This document shows, piece after piece, positions 1 through 6,836 of a stretch of DNA of 39,549 nucleotides. The notes beneath the pieces are model-generated. The model was given only the letters and a program-made list of their open reading frames with translations, did no database searches and was not told where the DNA came from. Both the position numbers and the translations under genes were made by a program. The stretch lies in contig JAKADN010000011.1 of assembly GCA_021820445.1 (NCBI GenBank), forward strand, positions 1 to 39,549. The letters run 5' to 3'. The stretch is from Nitrospirota bacterium (lineage in GTDB: Bacteria > Nitrospirota > Leptospirillia > Leptospirillales > Leptospirillaceae). The first letter of the stretch is position 1. Every line of letters begins with the position of its first letter.

Positions 1-230
1 TGGTGAGGCTGGGAGGTCGTCTGGTCCGGGTCGATCCCAGGAACACGTCCCGGGCCTGTTTCGTCTGCGGTCACGTGTCGAAAGAGAACCGGCCGGACCA
101 AGCGACGTTCCAGTGCGTCTCCTGCGGGTACAAAGACCATGCGGACGTGAACGCCGCATGGAACATTCTCAGGGCGGGGCACGCCCGAAGCGCCTGTTCG
201 GAGGGAACTCCCTCCGAGTCGGTGGCCTGA
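1..230 (+). CDS. tnpB: TnpB/OrfB transposon-associated RNA-guided nuclease, C-terminal fragment
   Basis: Only the C-terminal ~75 residues lie in the window; the gene runs in from the left edge, with the reading frame starting at base 3. The fragment holds the OrfB zinc ribbon: a CxxC pair (CFVC), a second CxxC about 18 residues on (CVSC), then DHADVNAAWNI, whose Asp matches the last RuvC catalytic acid of the family. TnpB proteins of IS200/IS605 elements are RNA-guided nucleases and not the transposase itself. No tnpA is visible here. The stop at 228-230 is followed by a hairpin-rich stretch expected for the element's right end. Family assignment is firm; whether the full protein is intact cannot be seen. 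Confidence 0.9.
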   Translation, partial: VRLGGRLVRVDPRNTSRACFVCGHVSKENRPDQATFQCVSCGYKDHADVNAAWNILRAGHARSACSEGTPSESVA

Positions 231-309
231 CCGTTCAGGCTCCCGATCCATCCCCGTTAAAAGCCGGGGAGTTGGCAGGAAGGAATCCCCTTCCTTTCCG
301 CTTTTGCGG
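199..309 (+). ncRNA. Possible omega-RNA / right end of the tnpB element
   Basis: Four perfect inverted repeats follow one another across the 3' end of tnpB: CGGAGGG/CCCTCCG (199-205 with 210-216), CCTGA/TCAGG (226-230 with 235-239), TCCCCG/CGGGGA (251-256 with 265-270) and CCGC/GCGG (298-301 with 306-309). TnpB guide RNAs are known to overlap the 3' end of tnpB and run to the right end of the element, so position and structure fit. The exact end of the element, and hence where a guide would begin, cannot be fixed from one copy. From about 310 to 424 I see nothing further except a repetitive GCGAGCGAAGCGAG run. Confidence 0.4.
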
Positions 310-424
310 CGAGCGAAGCGAGAGGGAGGGGAGGATGTCAAAAGGAGTGTCTCATCCGGGACCCCGTATTGATCCTTCCAAAAAGACAACACACCAGGAT
401 TGACTTTCAGCCGTCCAGGACTTC

Positions 425-1504
425 CTATCTAAGATTCTGCTGTTTCTGGTGGAAGGCCAGATAGGGATCCCACATCGCCCCCGTTGCCGTCATGGCAAAG
501 TCGGCTCCCGATGCTAAAAAGAGGTCGTAGTCCTCGACCGTCATCAGACCTCCCACGCCAATGACCGAAAGGGGAATTTTCATGGAAGAAATTCTCCCGG
601 AAAGTCTGGAGACGACTTCCAGGGCCGCCTTTCGGATGGCGTTTCCACAGACTCCGGAGCGTTCGCGCCCGGGTCCTGGGAGAGCGGGACGCCCTTCCGG
701 ATTGATCACGGTTGCCGAAAGGGTATTGATCGCCGCGATCGCATTGATATGGGGCCCGATCTCCCGAAGAAGCCGGTCCGCCTCGGCATCGCTTCCGATG
801 TATCCCACCTTGACGATCAGAGGATAGTCCGGACCAAGCTCCCGCCGCACCGTTTTTGCCACTTTCCCGGCGGTTTCGGGATCCTGAAAAATCTGTCCTT
901 CTGTCCCCTTCACGTTGGGACAGGAAAAATTGACCTCTACGGCCTGGGCTCCGGACTCCTTGGCCATTTTTGCGGCCCTGGCAAAATTCTCCGCGATGGA
1001 TTCCCCCTCCCTTTCGGTTCCGACGACGCTGACGATCAGGACTTGCCCCGGCCCGATTTTTTTTCTGGCCCGGGAGACGTCCTCCTGCCAGACAGCCGGA
1101 GCCTGGCTTGGCATTCCGAAGGAATTGGTGATCGTGATGTCGCGCATCGATGCGGGCTCCATGCGCGGCGTCCCGATCAGCGGGGTGGAGAGGGATGTCG
1201 GAGTCAGGTCTCCGCTCACCGAGACATAGAGGCAATTGGGGGGCGGGTAGGAGGGATGGGCGTGCGTTCTGACCGTTTTATAAACAAGGAGGTCGAATCC
1301 CATGGTGGCATAAAATCCGATCCAGTCGGAATTCAGCAAAGGTCCCGCGGGAATGCCGAGGCGGCTGTTTGCCGTTATTCCCAGGAAGGAGACCGGGCGA
1401 GTCGACGGCATGGAGGCAGGAATGCGCCCGTGGAAGACCGGTCCATCGCGATAATTGTCGTCGTAGGATTTCTCTATATTGTAAACTGGCTCAGGGATTA
1501 GCAA
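425..1504 (-). CDS. Dihydroorotate dehydrogenase family flavoprotein (PyrD-like)
   Basis: A 359-residue FMN TIM-barrel protein. The motif VNFSCPNVKG (around residues 191-200) carries the catalytic Cys (C195) typical of class 1 dihydroorotate dehydrogenases, with the flanking Asn residues; the FMN-phosphate region near the C-terminus (VIGVGGLMTVEDY) is also clear. Class 1 enzymes are cytosolic and oxidise dihydroorotate to orotate in pyrimidine synthesis. It is longer than usual (about 300-310), with an N-terminal extension, so a related activity such as dihydropyrimidine dehydrogenase is possible; no symbol is given. The start is TTG, chosen because AAAGGAG lies just upstream. The start overlaps the end of the homoserine kinase gene by 14 bases, so the two are probably co-transcribed and translationally coupled. 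Confidence 0.8.
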   Translation of the reverse strand: MLIPEPVYNIEKSYDDNYRDGPVFHGRIPASMPSTRPVSFLGITANSRLGIPAGPLLNSDWIGFYATMGFDLLVYKTVRTHAHPSYPPPNCLYVSVSGDLTPTSLSTPLIGTPRMEPASMRDITITNSFGMPSQAPAVWQEDVSRARKKIGPGQVLIVSVVGTEREGESIAENFARAAKMAKESGAQAVEVNFSCPNVKGTEGQIFQDPETAGKVAKTVRRELGPDYPLIVKVGYIGSDAEADRLLREIGPHINAIAAINTLSATVINPEGRPALPGPGRERSGVCGNAIRKAALEVVSRLSGRISSMKIPLSVIGVGGLMTVEDYDLFLASGADFAMTATGAMWDPYLAFHQKQQNLR

Positions 1505-2438
1505 TGCGCACTCCTTTCGGGTCGATGGTCGAGAAGAACAGGGAGGCTTCGATCCTCAGGGTGTTCAGGACAGCCTGAAGAGAGTCTTTGATGGCCTCGA
1601 TTCGTTTTTTGTCGGGAGTAAGGGCGACCATTGTTGAGCCGGCTCCGGAAATCGCAAACCCTGTGGCCCCCGAGGAAAGGGCCGTTTCCTTCAGGGAGTC
1701 GAATCCCGGTATCAGATTCTTCCTATAGGGTTCGATGAGGGGATCCGAAACGCGCCTACAAAATAGGTCAGGGTCCTTCCTCATGACGCCCGCCAATATG
1801 CCGGCGGTGTTGGCAAGGGCTCCCACCGCGTCACCTCTGGGAACCATGTCCGGGAGGATCCGGCGGGCCTCTGAGGTTTTGACTGTCGCTTTAGGAACGA
1901 CAAAAACAAGATGCACCCCTTCGATGTGCCCCACCGGCAAGGCGGTGCGACTCGCTCCATGGCTGACGGTCACTCCTCCGAAAAGGCAGGCCGAGATGTT
2001 GTCGAGAAACACTCCGCCGCTGACTTCGGATTCGGCCGTGAGAGCCGCATCCAGAATCTCCGCATCCGTAAATTTTTGTCCTGACAGAAGATGGCCCAGA
2101 AAGGCGCCTCCGACGGCCGACGCGGCAGACGACCCAAGGCCAGATCCTGGAACACCCTTTGCAATGGTCATCCGGAAAGGGGTTTTGATTCCTGCACGGT
2201 CGAGAAGAATCCGGGCCGAAATGCTGGCGGTATTCTGATCCGGTATGGTCGGCAGCGCCGTCCAGGCTCCCGTGATCGATTCGATCCTGTCTTTGTCGAG
2301 GGAGTGGTCGAGTTCGCCCGTAATACGATCCCCCATGCCTGTTATGGCCATTCCGAGGGTATCAAATCCGGGGCCAATGTTTCCGACCGAGGCGGGAGCA
2401 TAAACCGATACGGGTCGGGAAATGGATGATCCGGTCAT
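1491..2438 (-). CDS. thrB: Homoserine kinase
   Basis: A GHMP-family kinase of 315 residues, the usual ThrB length. It phosphorylates L-homoserine with ATP in threonine synthesis (cytosol). The N-terminus has the substrate-domain signature VYAPASVGNIGPGFDTLG, and residues near 95-107 hold the GHMP ATP-binding loop GVPGSGLGSSAAS. The C-terminus has the GHMP motif SGATGFAISGAGSTMVAL. ATG start with GGAG upstream. It is the first gene of a two-gene minus-strand unit with the dehydrogenase gene; no other threonine gene lies nearby. Confidence 0.93.
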   Translation of the reverse strand: MTGSSISRPVSVYAPASVGNIGPGFDTLGMAITGMGDRITGELDHSLDKDRIESITGAWTALPTIPDQNTASISARILLDRAGIKTPFRMTIAKGVPGSGLGSSAASAVGGAFLGHLLSGQKFTDAEILDAALTAESEVSGGVFLDNISACLFGGVTVSHGASRTALPVGHIEGVHLVFVVPKATVKTSEARRILPDMVPRGDAVGALANTAGILAGVMRKDPDLFCRRVSDPLIEPYRKNLIPGFDSLKETALSSGATGFAISGAGSTMVALTPDKKRIEAIKDSLQAVLNTLRIEASLFFSTIDPKGVRIANP

Positions 2439-2489
2439 GCGGAGGGTTCTCCAGGGGATTTAAGGAAGGAAAGTTTCCAATTGTTGATC

Positions 2490-2498
2490 ATTCTAACA
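2490..2498 (-). promoter_or_regulatory. Possible extended -10 promoter upstream of thrB
   Basis: On the minus strand TGTTAGAAT gives a TGn-extended -10 (TAGAAT, 5 of 6 matches) about 50 bases before the thrB start. No good -35 is placed at 17 bases, so this rests on the extended -10 alone. Confidence 0.3.
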
Positions 2499-2523
2499 TA
2501 GCGCGCGAGAAAATGACCCAGTC

Positions 2524-3267
2524 TCAGTGAATCAGGGAGAGGAAACGGGGAAGGATCGTCCCTATAAAGAGTCCTGCGACCCCGGCGATGCCGCCCAGAA
2601 TCACCATTTCTCCCGCACCCTTGAGGGGTGGCTCGTTTGAGAGCCGGGACTTGATGCTTCCGGTCAGGAAAAGGGCCAGACAGGAGAAGAGAAGCGAGTC
2701 CGTAAATGCGGATCCGATTTTGGAAAGGAAAAAATAGGGAAGAAGAGGGGGAAGGGCCCCGATGATGAAGGATCCTCCAAGAAGAAGCCCTCCTTTCAGG
2801 GGGTTCTCGATGTCTTCCTCATGAATGCCCAGTTCCTCCCTGACCATGAAGCGATGCCATACAGAAGGATCCGATGTAATCTTCTCTGTCACGTGGTCGG
2901 ACTGTTCCGGGTTGAGGCCGAAGGAAAGAAAAAGGTTTCGAACCTCTTGGCGTTCTGTGTCGGGGATATTTTCGATCTCCCATTTTTCCCGGGCCATCTC
3001 TCTCCTGAAAATATCATTTTGTGTCCGGGAGCCGAGATATCCCCCGATCGCCATGGAAAGGCTTCCCGCGATGGCTGTCATCAGGGCGGCATAAAGGATT
3101 GAAGGACGGGGGAGGGAGGACCCGGTGAGTCCTCCAAGGAAGCTGACCATTGTCACCATCCCGTCATTCATGCCCAGTATGAAGTCTCGAAACTTCCGCT
3201 TGGCGGGAAGGTGGCCGCCTTCGGAGGAGTCGGATGAAAATAAGGAGTTTTTTAAAGGAAGTGCCAT
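2524..3267 (-). CDS. VIT/CCC1-family iron/manganese transporter
   Basis: A 247-residue membrane protein of the VIT1/CCC1 family, which exports or sequesters Fe2+ and Mn2+. The first helix has the family signature RDFILGMNDGMVTMVSFLGGLTG, followed by a helix with the SMAIGGYLGSRTQ pattern; a cytosolic Glu-rich segment (about residues 95-150, REMAREKWEIENIP and EELGIHEED) matches the metal-binding domain; three more helices follow. The open frame extends 59 codons further upstream, but the added residues do not look like family sequence, so I place the start at the ATG before ALPLKNS; no strong ribosome site is seen there. Iron handling fits an iron-oxidising lifestyle. It is divergent from the oxidase cluster. 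Confidence 0.85.
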   Translation of the reverse strand: MALPLKNSLFSSDSSEGGHLPAKRKFRDFILGMNDGMVTMVSFLGGLTGSSLPRPSILYAALMTAIAGSLSMAIGGYLGSRTQNDIFRREMAREKWEIENIPDTERQEVRNLFLSFGLNPEQSDHVTEKITSDPSVWHRFMVREELGIHEEDIENPLKGGLLLGGSFIIGALPPLLPYFFLSKIGSAFTDSLLFSCLALFLTGSIKSRLSNEPPLKGAGEMVILGGIAGVAGLFIGTILPRFLSLIH

Positions 3268-3362
3268 AAAACCATCATAGACAAGTCGCTCCCGGGTATT
3301 CCAGTTAAAAATCTCTGTTGCAAAAATACAGAAAAAATTAGGAGCCTCGCTTGAGGATTGTC

Positions 3363-3391
3363 TTGACAACGATTTCTCCAAAGCGTATTCT
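3363..3391 (+). promoter_or_regulatory. Sigma-70-type promoter for first oxidase unit
   Basis: TTGACA (3363-3368), 17-base spacer, TATTCT (3386-3391). The -35 is perfect and the -10 matches 4 of 6. It lies about 90 bases before the GTG of the first small membrane protein, in the divergent gap with the VIT gene, and would drive the unit that ends at the terminator at 5350-5384. Confidence 0.55.
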
Positions 3392-3482
3392 TCGAGGTGT
3401 AATGCCCTCAAAAATACGGGTCCGCAAGGATCGGTGCGGATCAAGGCACTTATTCCTTATCTACATTTGTAAGGGGGTTGTC

Positions 3483-3719
3483 GTGGCTCAAAGTCATCAG
3501 AAAGGTATCGTGGCCTATTGGCTCGGTGCAGCCTTCTCGGCAGTGGGAAGCGGATCAGTTGTCGGGTTTTGTCTGCAGGAGTGGTTCGGTGCCCATCGGT
3601 TTGAAACATGGCGTGAATCCTACATCTGGATTTACTGGATCATGGTGCTTTCCACGATTGCTGGTGCCCTTATCGGGCTTTACTCCTACTCCTATCACAG
3701 AAAGCGCGAAGGCTGGTGA
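3483..3719 (+). CDS. Small two-helix membrane protein, oxidase cluster
   Basis: 78 residues from a GTG start with an AAGGGGG ribosome site five bases upstream; the frame is open further upstream but without a better start and across the promoter. Two hydrophobic helices are visible (about residues 11-30, YWLGAAFSAVGSG..., and 47-69, YIWIYWIMVLSTIAGALIG), joined by a His/Trp-containing loop, with a basic C-terminus (YHRKREGW). I recognise no family. As the first gene of the unit carrying ccoO it may be an accessory subunit or assembly factor of the terminal oxidase; this is inferred from position only. Confidence 0.7.
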   Translation: MAQSHQKGIVAYWLGAAFSAVGSGSVVGFCLQEWFGAHRFETWRESYIWIYWIMVLSTIAGALIGLYSYSYHRKREGW

Positions 3720-3779
3720 TCATGCGCTTTTCCTGTGGAGTCAAAAGGTCTGAATCCTAAAAATTTGGGAGGTGCCAGT

Positions 3780-4004
3780 ATGTGGATGTTAAGTGCAATT
3801 ACATCGCTTTCAAGCGCACAACTTAAAGAGCTTTCCGATCCGAGCCATTGTTGTGGAATGACACCCGGGGGCGCCAGTCAGGGAGTTGCGTCCTTTGCGG
3901 CCTTTATGGGAACTTCGACTGCTATTGGTAGCATGGTGCTGTTGCTTGTTTGTATGTCGGGGATTGCTGGACGGGCGAAATTCGATCCTTCTCGCAAGAA
4001 ATAG
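3780..4004 (+). CDS. Small membrane protein with CC motif, oxidase cluster
   Basis: 74 residues, ATG start preceded by GGGAGGTG. The N-terminal third is polar with a His-Cys-Cys group (PSHCCGM, residues about 22-28); a Gly/Ala-rich hydrophobic stretch (about 37-61) probably spans the membrane once. The C-terminus is basic. An in-frame ATG exists beyond about 15 codons further upstream, but the ribosome site favours 3780. No family is recognised. The adjacent cysteines and histidine could bind a metal such as copper, but that is conjecture. Confidence 0.65.
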   Translation: MWMLSAITSLSSAQLKELSDPSHCCGMTPGGASQGVASFAAFMGTSTAIGSMVLLLVCMSGIAGRAKFDPSRKK

Positions 4005-4026
4005 GGTGTCCGGATGGGAAAGGAAT

Positions 4027-4073
4027 GCCGGGGTCCCCGGCCTCCTTTTCTTGGGGTGCGGATCACTTCCGCA
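4027..4073 (+). promoter_or_regulatory. Tandem hairpins in the leader of ccoO
   Basis: The 134-base gap between the 74-residue gene and ccoO holds two hairpins: GCCGGGG/CCCCGGC (4027-4041), followed by a pyrimidine run CTCCTTTTCTT, and TGCGGA/TCCGCA (4057-4062 with 4068-4073). The first resembles a weak intrinsic terminator, so the pair may set the ratio of upstream to downstream product. No gene is seen in the gap. Confidence 0.4.
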
Positions 4074-4138
4074 TCTGGAATGTCTTTCATTCCTGAATGG
4101 AAGACAGATTAAAACTCAAGAGCGTTAAGGAGTGCGAG

Positions 4139-4669
4139 ATGGCATTTCGCGAGTACAAATTTGGCGTTATGATGACCGGAACTGTGTTTGCTGTGACGTT
4201 GTCCATTACAGTGTTGTTTCCGGCCATGGAGATGAGCAAGGTTCCCCCCTCCGCAACAGCCATCCAGAAGTCCAAAGACTACGGTCCGGAGAGCGGGTTC
4301 ACCATCGAAGATCCCTTCATGACGGGTGAGGATCGTCCGACCATGATCGGAAAGGGAAAGGTTATCTTTGTCCGGGAAGGATGCTGGTGGTGCCATACCC
4401 TTCTTCCTGAACAGACCCAGGACTGGCAGTATTTCGGTGCCCCTCCCAGGGTTTCGGACTTTGTCGGAGAGTCCCCGACCGTTTTCGGTTCGGACCGTAA
4501 GGCTCCGGATCTTCTCCATGTCGGGAGCCGTCTGCCCATCAAGGGGTGGCATCTTGTCCATCACGCCAACCCCCGCGCGGTTCAGCCCATGTCTCAGATG
4601 CCCGCCTTCAACTATCTTTCTAAGAGAGATTTGAATGCGTTGGCTGATTACATGATGAGCCTCAAGTAG
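4139..4669 (+). CDS. ccoO: cbb3-type cytochrome c oxidase monoheme subunit (CcoO/FixO-like)
   Basis: 176 residues. One N-terminal anchor helix (about 8-29), then a periplasmic cytochrome c domain with GCWWCH (C82, C85, H86) and the family-typical run CHTLLPEQTQDWQYFG. Met151 or Met154 (PMSQMP) is the likely axial ligand. CcoO passes electrons from soluble or membrane cytochromes to the catalytic subunit CcoN at the periplasmic face. It is slightly shorter than usual (about 200). ATG start with AAGGAG a few bases upstream; an earlier in-frame start at 4097 lacks a ribosome site. No full-length ccoN lies beside it, which is unusual. Confidence 0.88.
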   Translation: MAFREYKFGVMMTGTVFAVTLSITVLFPAMEMSKVPPSATAIQKSKDYGPESGFTIEDPFMTGEDRPTMIGKGKVIFVREGCWWCHTLLPEQTQDWQYFGAPPRVSDFVGESPTVFGSDRKAPDLLHVGSRLPIKGWHLVHHANPRAVQPMSQMPAFNYLSKRDLNALADYMMSLK

Positions 4670-4681
4670 TTCTTCAATAGG

Positions 4682-4719
4682 AGCCGAGCTCTTTGATGAC
4701 TCTTTCAAAGAGCTCGGCT
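4682..4719 (+). terminator. Strong hairpin after ccoO (no U-tract)
   Basis: A perfect 15-bp inverted repeat (4682-4696 with 4705-4719, 8-base loop) begins 12 bases after the ccoO stop. It is not followed by a T-run, so it is more likely an mRNA-stabilising or processing hairpin than a true terminator. Confidence 0.5.
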
Positions 4720-4789
4720 TCGGGTATAGCTGACACTCAAATCGGACCGAAATGGTGGTCCCATGAATACCTCTGAAAGGAGAGGCATT

Positions 4790-5122
4790 ATGGCTGATGT
4801 CGAAGAGCTTTTGAATGAACGCTTTGATGGAATGCTCGAGGGGACGAACAATATCCCGGGCATCATCATTCTTCTTCTTGTGATGACAGTGGTCACGGCG
4901 GAACTTCTGACCTTTCCCCTGTTCGGAGCGCGTCCCCAGCTTCCAGGACACCTTCATTATTGGCTTGTTCAGGGAGTTCCCGTTTTGAAAGCCCATACCT
5001 CGCCCAACTTGGCCCGTCCGTGGTGGGATCAGGGTTATGTGATTAATTCGATCTATGTGTCGATCTTCTTCACCTGGGTCGGTTTGTTGATGAAAAGAAC
5101 GGAAGTTGCTCGGGATTTTTAA
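4790..5122 (+). CDS. Two-helix membrane protein, oxidase cluster
   Basis: 110 residues, ATG start after GAAAGGAGAGG; an earlier ATG at 4763 is in frame but lacks a ribosome site. An acidic N-terminus (about 1-30) precedes a helix (IPGIIILLLVMTVVTAELL), a loop rich in Pro, His and Trp (PQLPGHLHYW, ARPWWDQG), and a second helix (YVINSIYVSIFFTWVGLLM). The orientation puts the His/Trp loop on one face of the membrane. I know no family for it. Its place between ccoO and a 34-residue membrane peptide suggests an oxidase-associated subunit (inference). Confidence 0.7.
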   Translation: MADVEELLNERFDGMLEGTNNIPGIIILLLVMTVVTAELLTFPLFGARPQLPGHLHYWLVQGVPVLKAHTSPNLARPWWDQGYVINSIYVSIFFTWVGLLMKRTEVARDF

Positions 5123-5193
5123 GGAATATTCGTTACGGCTAGGCCCGGCAACTTCTTTGTGTTCCACTCACAATCCAAAGGGAGGTGAGTCCT

Positions 5194-5298
5194 TTGTGGA
5201 ATGTCAATAGTCCTATCGTTTTCTGGAGCATCACGTTGATAATGCTTTTCTCTGCACTCATTTATTCCTTCTTCATCGACGATGTGAAGCCTGAATAA
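5194..5298 (+). CDS. 34-residue single-helix membrane peptide
   Basis: A TTG-started frame of 34 residues, beginning MWNVNSPIVFW and ending IDDVKPE, with one hydrophobic helix (about 7-27). The case for translation is a very strong ribosome site, GGGAGGTGA, eight bases before the TTG, plus the position as last gene before a perfect terminator at 5350. An in-frame GTG at 5185 is possible but overlaps the ribosome site. The size and layout recall the tiny CcoQ/CydX-type oxidase subunits, but there is no sequence match I can claim. Confidence 0.6.
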   Translation: MWNVNSPIVFWSITLIMLFSALIYSFFIDDVKPE

Positions 5299-5349
5299 TC
5301 CTTAGGCTTTATGAAGAAGCTTGGCGGGGAATTTGGGCCCCGTATACAT

Positions 5350-5384
5350 AAAAAAGGCGGTTTCCTGCGGAGGCCGCCTTTTTT
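5350..5384 (+). terminator. Rho-independent terminator dividing the oxidase cluster
   Basis: AAAAAAGGCGG (5350-5360) pairs with CCGCCTTTTTT (5374-5384), with an inner CCT/AGG pairing; the T-run follows the GC stem directly. It ends the first oxidase unit, and the flanking A/T runs could make it work on both strands. Confidence 0.88.
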
Positions 5385-5396
5385 ATTGCTTTAAGG

Positions 5397-5426
5397 TTGC
5401 GGATATTTGTCAGGCGGGTGTACAAT
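5397..5426 (+). promoter_or_regulatory. Candidate promoter for second oxidase unit
   Basis: TTGCGG (5397-5402), 18-base spacer, TACAAT (5421-5426; 5 of 6). It sits right after the terminator and 20 bases before the first gene of the second unit. The -35 is weak. Confidence 0.4.
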
Positions 5427-5445
5427 CGGGTTTGCGAGGTGTTGC

Positions 5446-5652
5446 ATGTCGATTAAAATGTCTGTTTCTGTTGTGATTTTTACTTTTCTCACGGCCTCGG
5501 TTATCACCTTTGCCATCATGTCCCGCTATATCATCGGTCCCTTCAAAAAGCTCAAACGCGGAGAACAGGTCATCATCGCGATGAGCTTTGTCGGTATTAT
5601 CAGCGTTATATCCTTTGCCATTATTCAGTTATTAATGAGAATCCTGGTGTAA
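5446..5652 (+). CDS. Two-helix small membrane protein, oxidase cluster
   Basis: 68 residues from ATG 5446, preceded by GCGAGGTG; a second in-frame ATG lies four codons on. Helix 1 is about residues 5-26, helix 2 about 41-66, with a short basic loop (FKKLKRGEQ) that should be cytosolic by the positive-inside rule. No family is recognised. It is the first gene of the second unit and ends 7 bases before the cytochrome c gene, so they are probably co-translated. Confidence 0.65.
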   Translation: MSIKMSVSVVIFTFLTASVITFAIMSRYIIGPFKKLKRGEQVIIAMSFVGIISVISFAIIQLLMRILV

Positions 5653-5659
5653 CGGCCGA

Positions 5660-6091
5660 ATGAAAACGGGCGAAAAAGTCGTATTTCTCCTTTCAGGATT
5701 AATGGTATTGTCAGCAGTTGTTCTTTACGTTTTGGCACGAATGAACGTGGTGACCTTCTGGACGACAAACGACATCTACCTTTTTTCAAAAAAATCAGAT
5801 GCCGGCTATCAGGTCTTCCAGAAATATGGTTGCCGGGATTGTCATGTCGTTTATGGTGAAGGCGACTATGACGGTCCTGACATGGACGGGGAAGGAACGA
5901 GGCGCACTGCCGATTGGCTTCACCGCTATTTCGACAATCCAGGCTCCCTTGTTCCAGGGACGGCTCATGCAGGAAAGTTCGCGCCAACTTTCAGCAAGTT
6001 GTCGCCGAAAGAGAAAGACGAACTCGTCGATCTCTTGATGAGCCTGAAGTCGTTGCCTGGTTCCCCGAATTATCCAAAGCCTCCCAAGTAA
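5660..6091 (+). CDS. Membrane-anchored monoheme cytochrome c
   Basis: 143 residues. One uncleaved anchor helix (about 7-26), then a single c-type domain with CRDCH (C58, C61, H62). The domain ends in the usual C-terminal helix (LSPKEKDELVDLLMSLK). In related oxidase-type cytochromes the axial Met sits just before the Pro that precedes this helix; here the stretch reads HAGKFAPTF, with no Met there. A His (H103) lies a few residues upstream, so bis-His or another ligation is possible. Probably carries electrons to an oxidase at the periplasmic face. It follows the 68-residue gene closely. Confidence 0.85.
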   Translation: MKTGEKVVFLLSGLMVLSAVVLYVLARMNVVTFWTTNDIYLFSKKSDAGYQVFQKYGCRDCHVVYGEGDYDGPDMDGEGTRRTADWLHRYFDNPGSLVPGTAHAGKFAPTFSKLSPKEKDELVDLLMSLKSLPGSPNYPKPPK

Positions 6092-6130
6092 GGGGCTTTT
6101 GGGAGTTAGCCAAAATATAAGGAGCTACCA

Positions 6131-6343
6131 ATGAAACTGCCAGAAGGGATTGTTGCCTATCTGTGGACGGCAACCGGTCTTGTTTCACTTGTGATTATTG
6201 TCTTCGGGATCTATTGGGCCTACAAAAATGGCCAGTTTGATGAAAATATCAAGTATATTATTTTCAACGATGAAGACGGAGACACACAAAAACCCCCTCA
6301 CGAACAGGCGGAAGCCCACCCCCCGGCACCCAAAGGAAAGTAA
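6131..6343 (+). CDS. ccoS: CcoS/FixS-like cbb3 oxidase assembly protein
   Basis: 70 residues: one N-terminal helix (about 8-29), then the family-like motif WAYKNGQFDEN and an acidic stretch (NDEDGD), ending in a Pro/His-rich tail. CcoS is needed for cofactor insertion into the cbb3 oxidase catalytic subunit. ATG start with AAGGAGC seven bases upstream. The order differs from the classical ccoGHIS, since ccoH and ccoI (copper ATPase) are absent from the window. The match is by motif, so the symbol is likely but not certain. Confidence 0.72.
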   Translation: MKLPEGIVAYLWTATGLVSLVIIVFGIYWAYKNGQFDENIKYIIFNDEDGDTQKPPHEQAEAHPPAPKGK

Positions 6344-6376
6344 TTTTCGATATCAGCCTTTTCAAAGAGGTCGTGT

Positions 6377-6817
6377 TTGAAAAAGAAATTAAACCGGATC
6401 AACGCAATCGTTGGAATTGCCTCTGGATTCCTGCTGTTCTGGGTGGCAGACAAAGTTTTTGGTTTGACGAATGGGGCGTTTCATCACATTTTTGGAACAG
6501 GCATCCTCTTCTCTTATCTCCTTGCACCGCTTGCCGTCTCCCTAGTCACGGGTTACATCATCGGACCCTATGGAAAGCTGCTGGCTCCCGTGCCTCCGAT
6601 GGGATACCTGCTTTTCTCCTATCTGTATGAAGTCTATCATCCCTCAGGACAGACGGTTGGAATACCGGTGGCTCCCTTCATGATGATTTTCTTCATAACG
6701 GTTCCGGAGGTATCGTTCCTGGGAGGATATGTCGGCGAGGTCATCCGGAGGAGACGCTCCTCGGGGAAGTCCGGAGAAGGCCGACCCAGATCGAGGGGCC
6801 CTGAAAGGGTTTCCTGA
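6377..6817 (+). CDS. Polytopic membrane protein of unknown function
   Basis: 146 residues with about four hydrophobic segments (roughly 9-28, 37-62, 74-87, 97-122) and a strongly basic, Ser/Arg-rich C-terminal tail (from about residue 123). Starts at TTG, with AAGAGG six bases upstream. Histidines in the first loop (AFHHIFG) and a conserved-looking YHPSGQ are the only polar features. I recognise no family. It sits between ccoS and a short subunit-I-like protein. Confidence 0.62.
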   Translation: MKKKLNRINAIVGIASGFLLFWVADKVFGLTNGAFHHIFGTGILFSYLLAPLAVSLVTGYIIGPYGKLLAPVPPMGYLLFSYLYEVYHPSGQTVGIPVAPFMMIFFITVPEVSFLGGYVGEVIRRRRSSGKSGEGRPRSRGPERVS

Positions 6818-6836
6818 ATTTGAAAAGAGGGACATC

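Noticed and set aside
5185-5193. GTG 5185 as start of the 34-residue peptide
   Set aside because: It lies inside the strong ribosome site, leaving no room for one of its own; TTG 5194 has ideal spacing.
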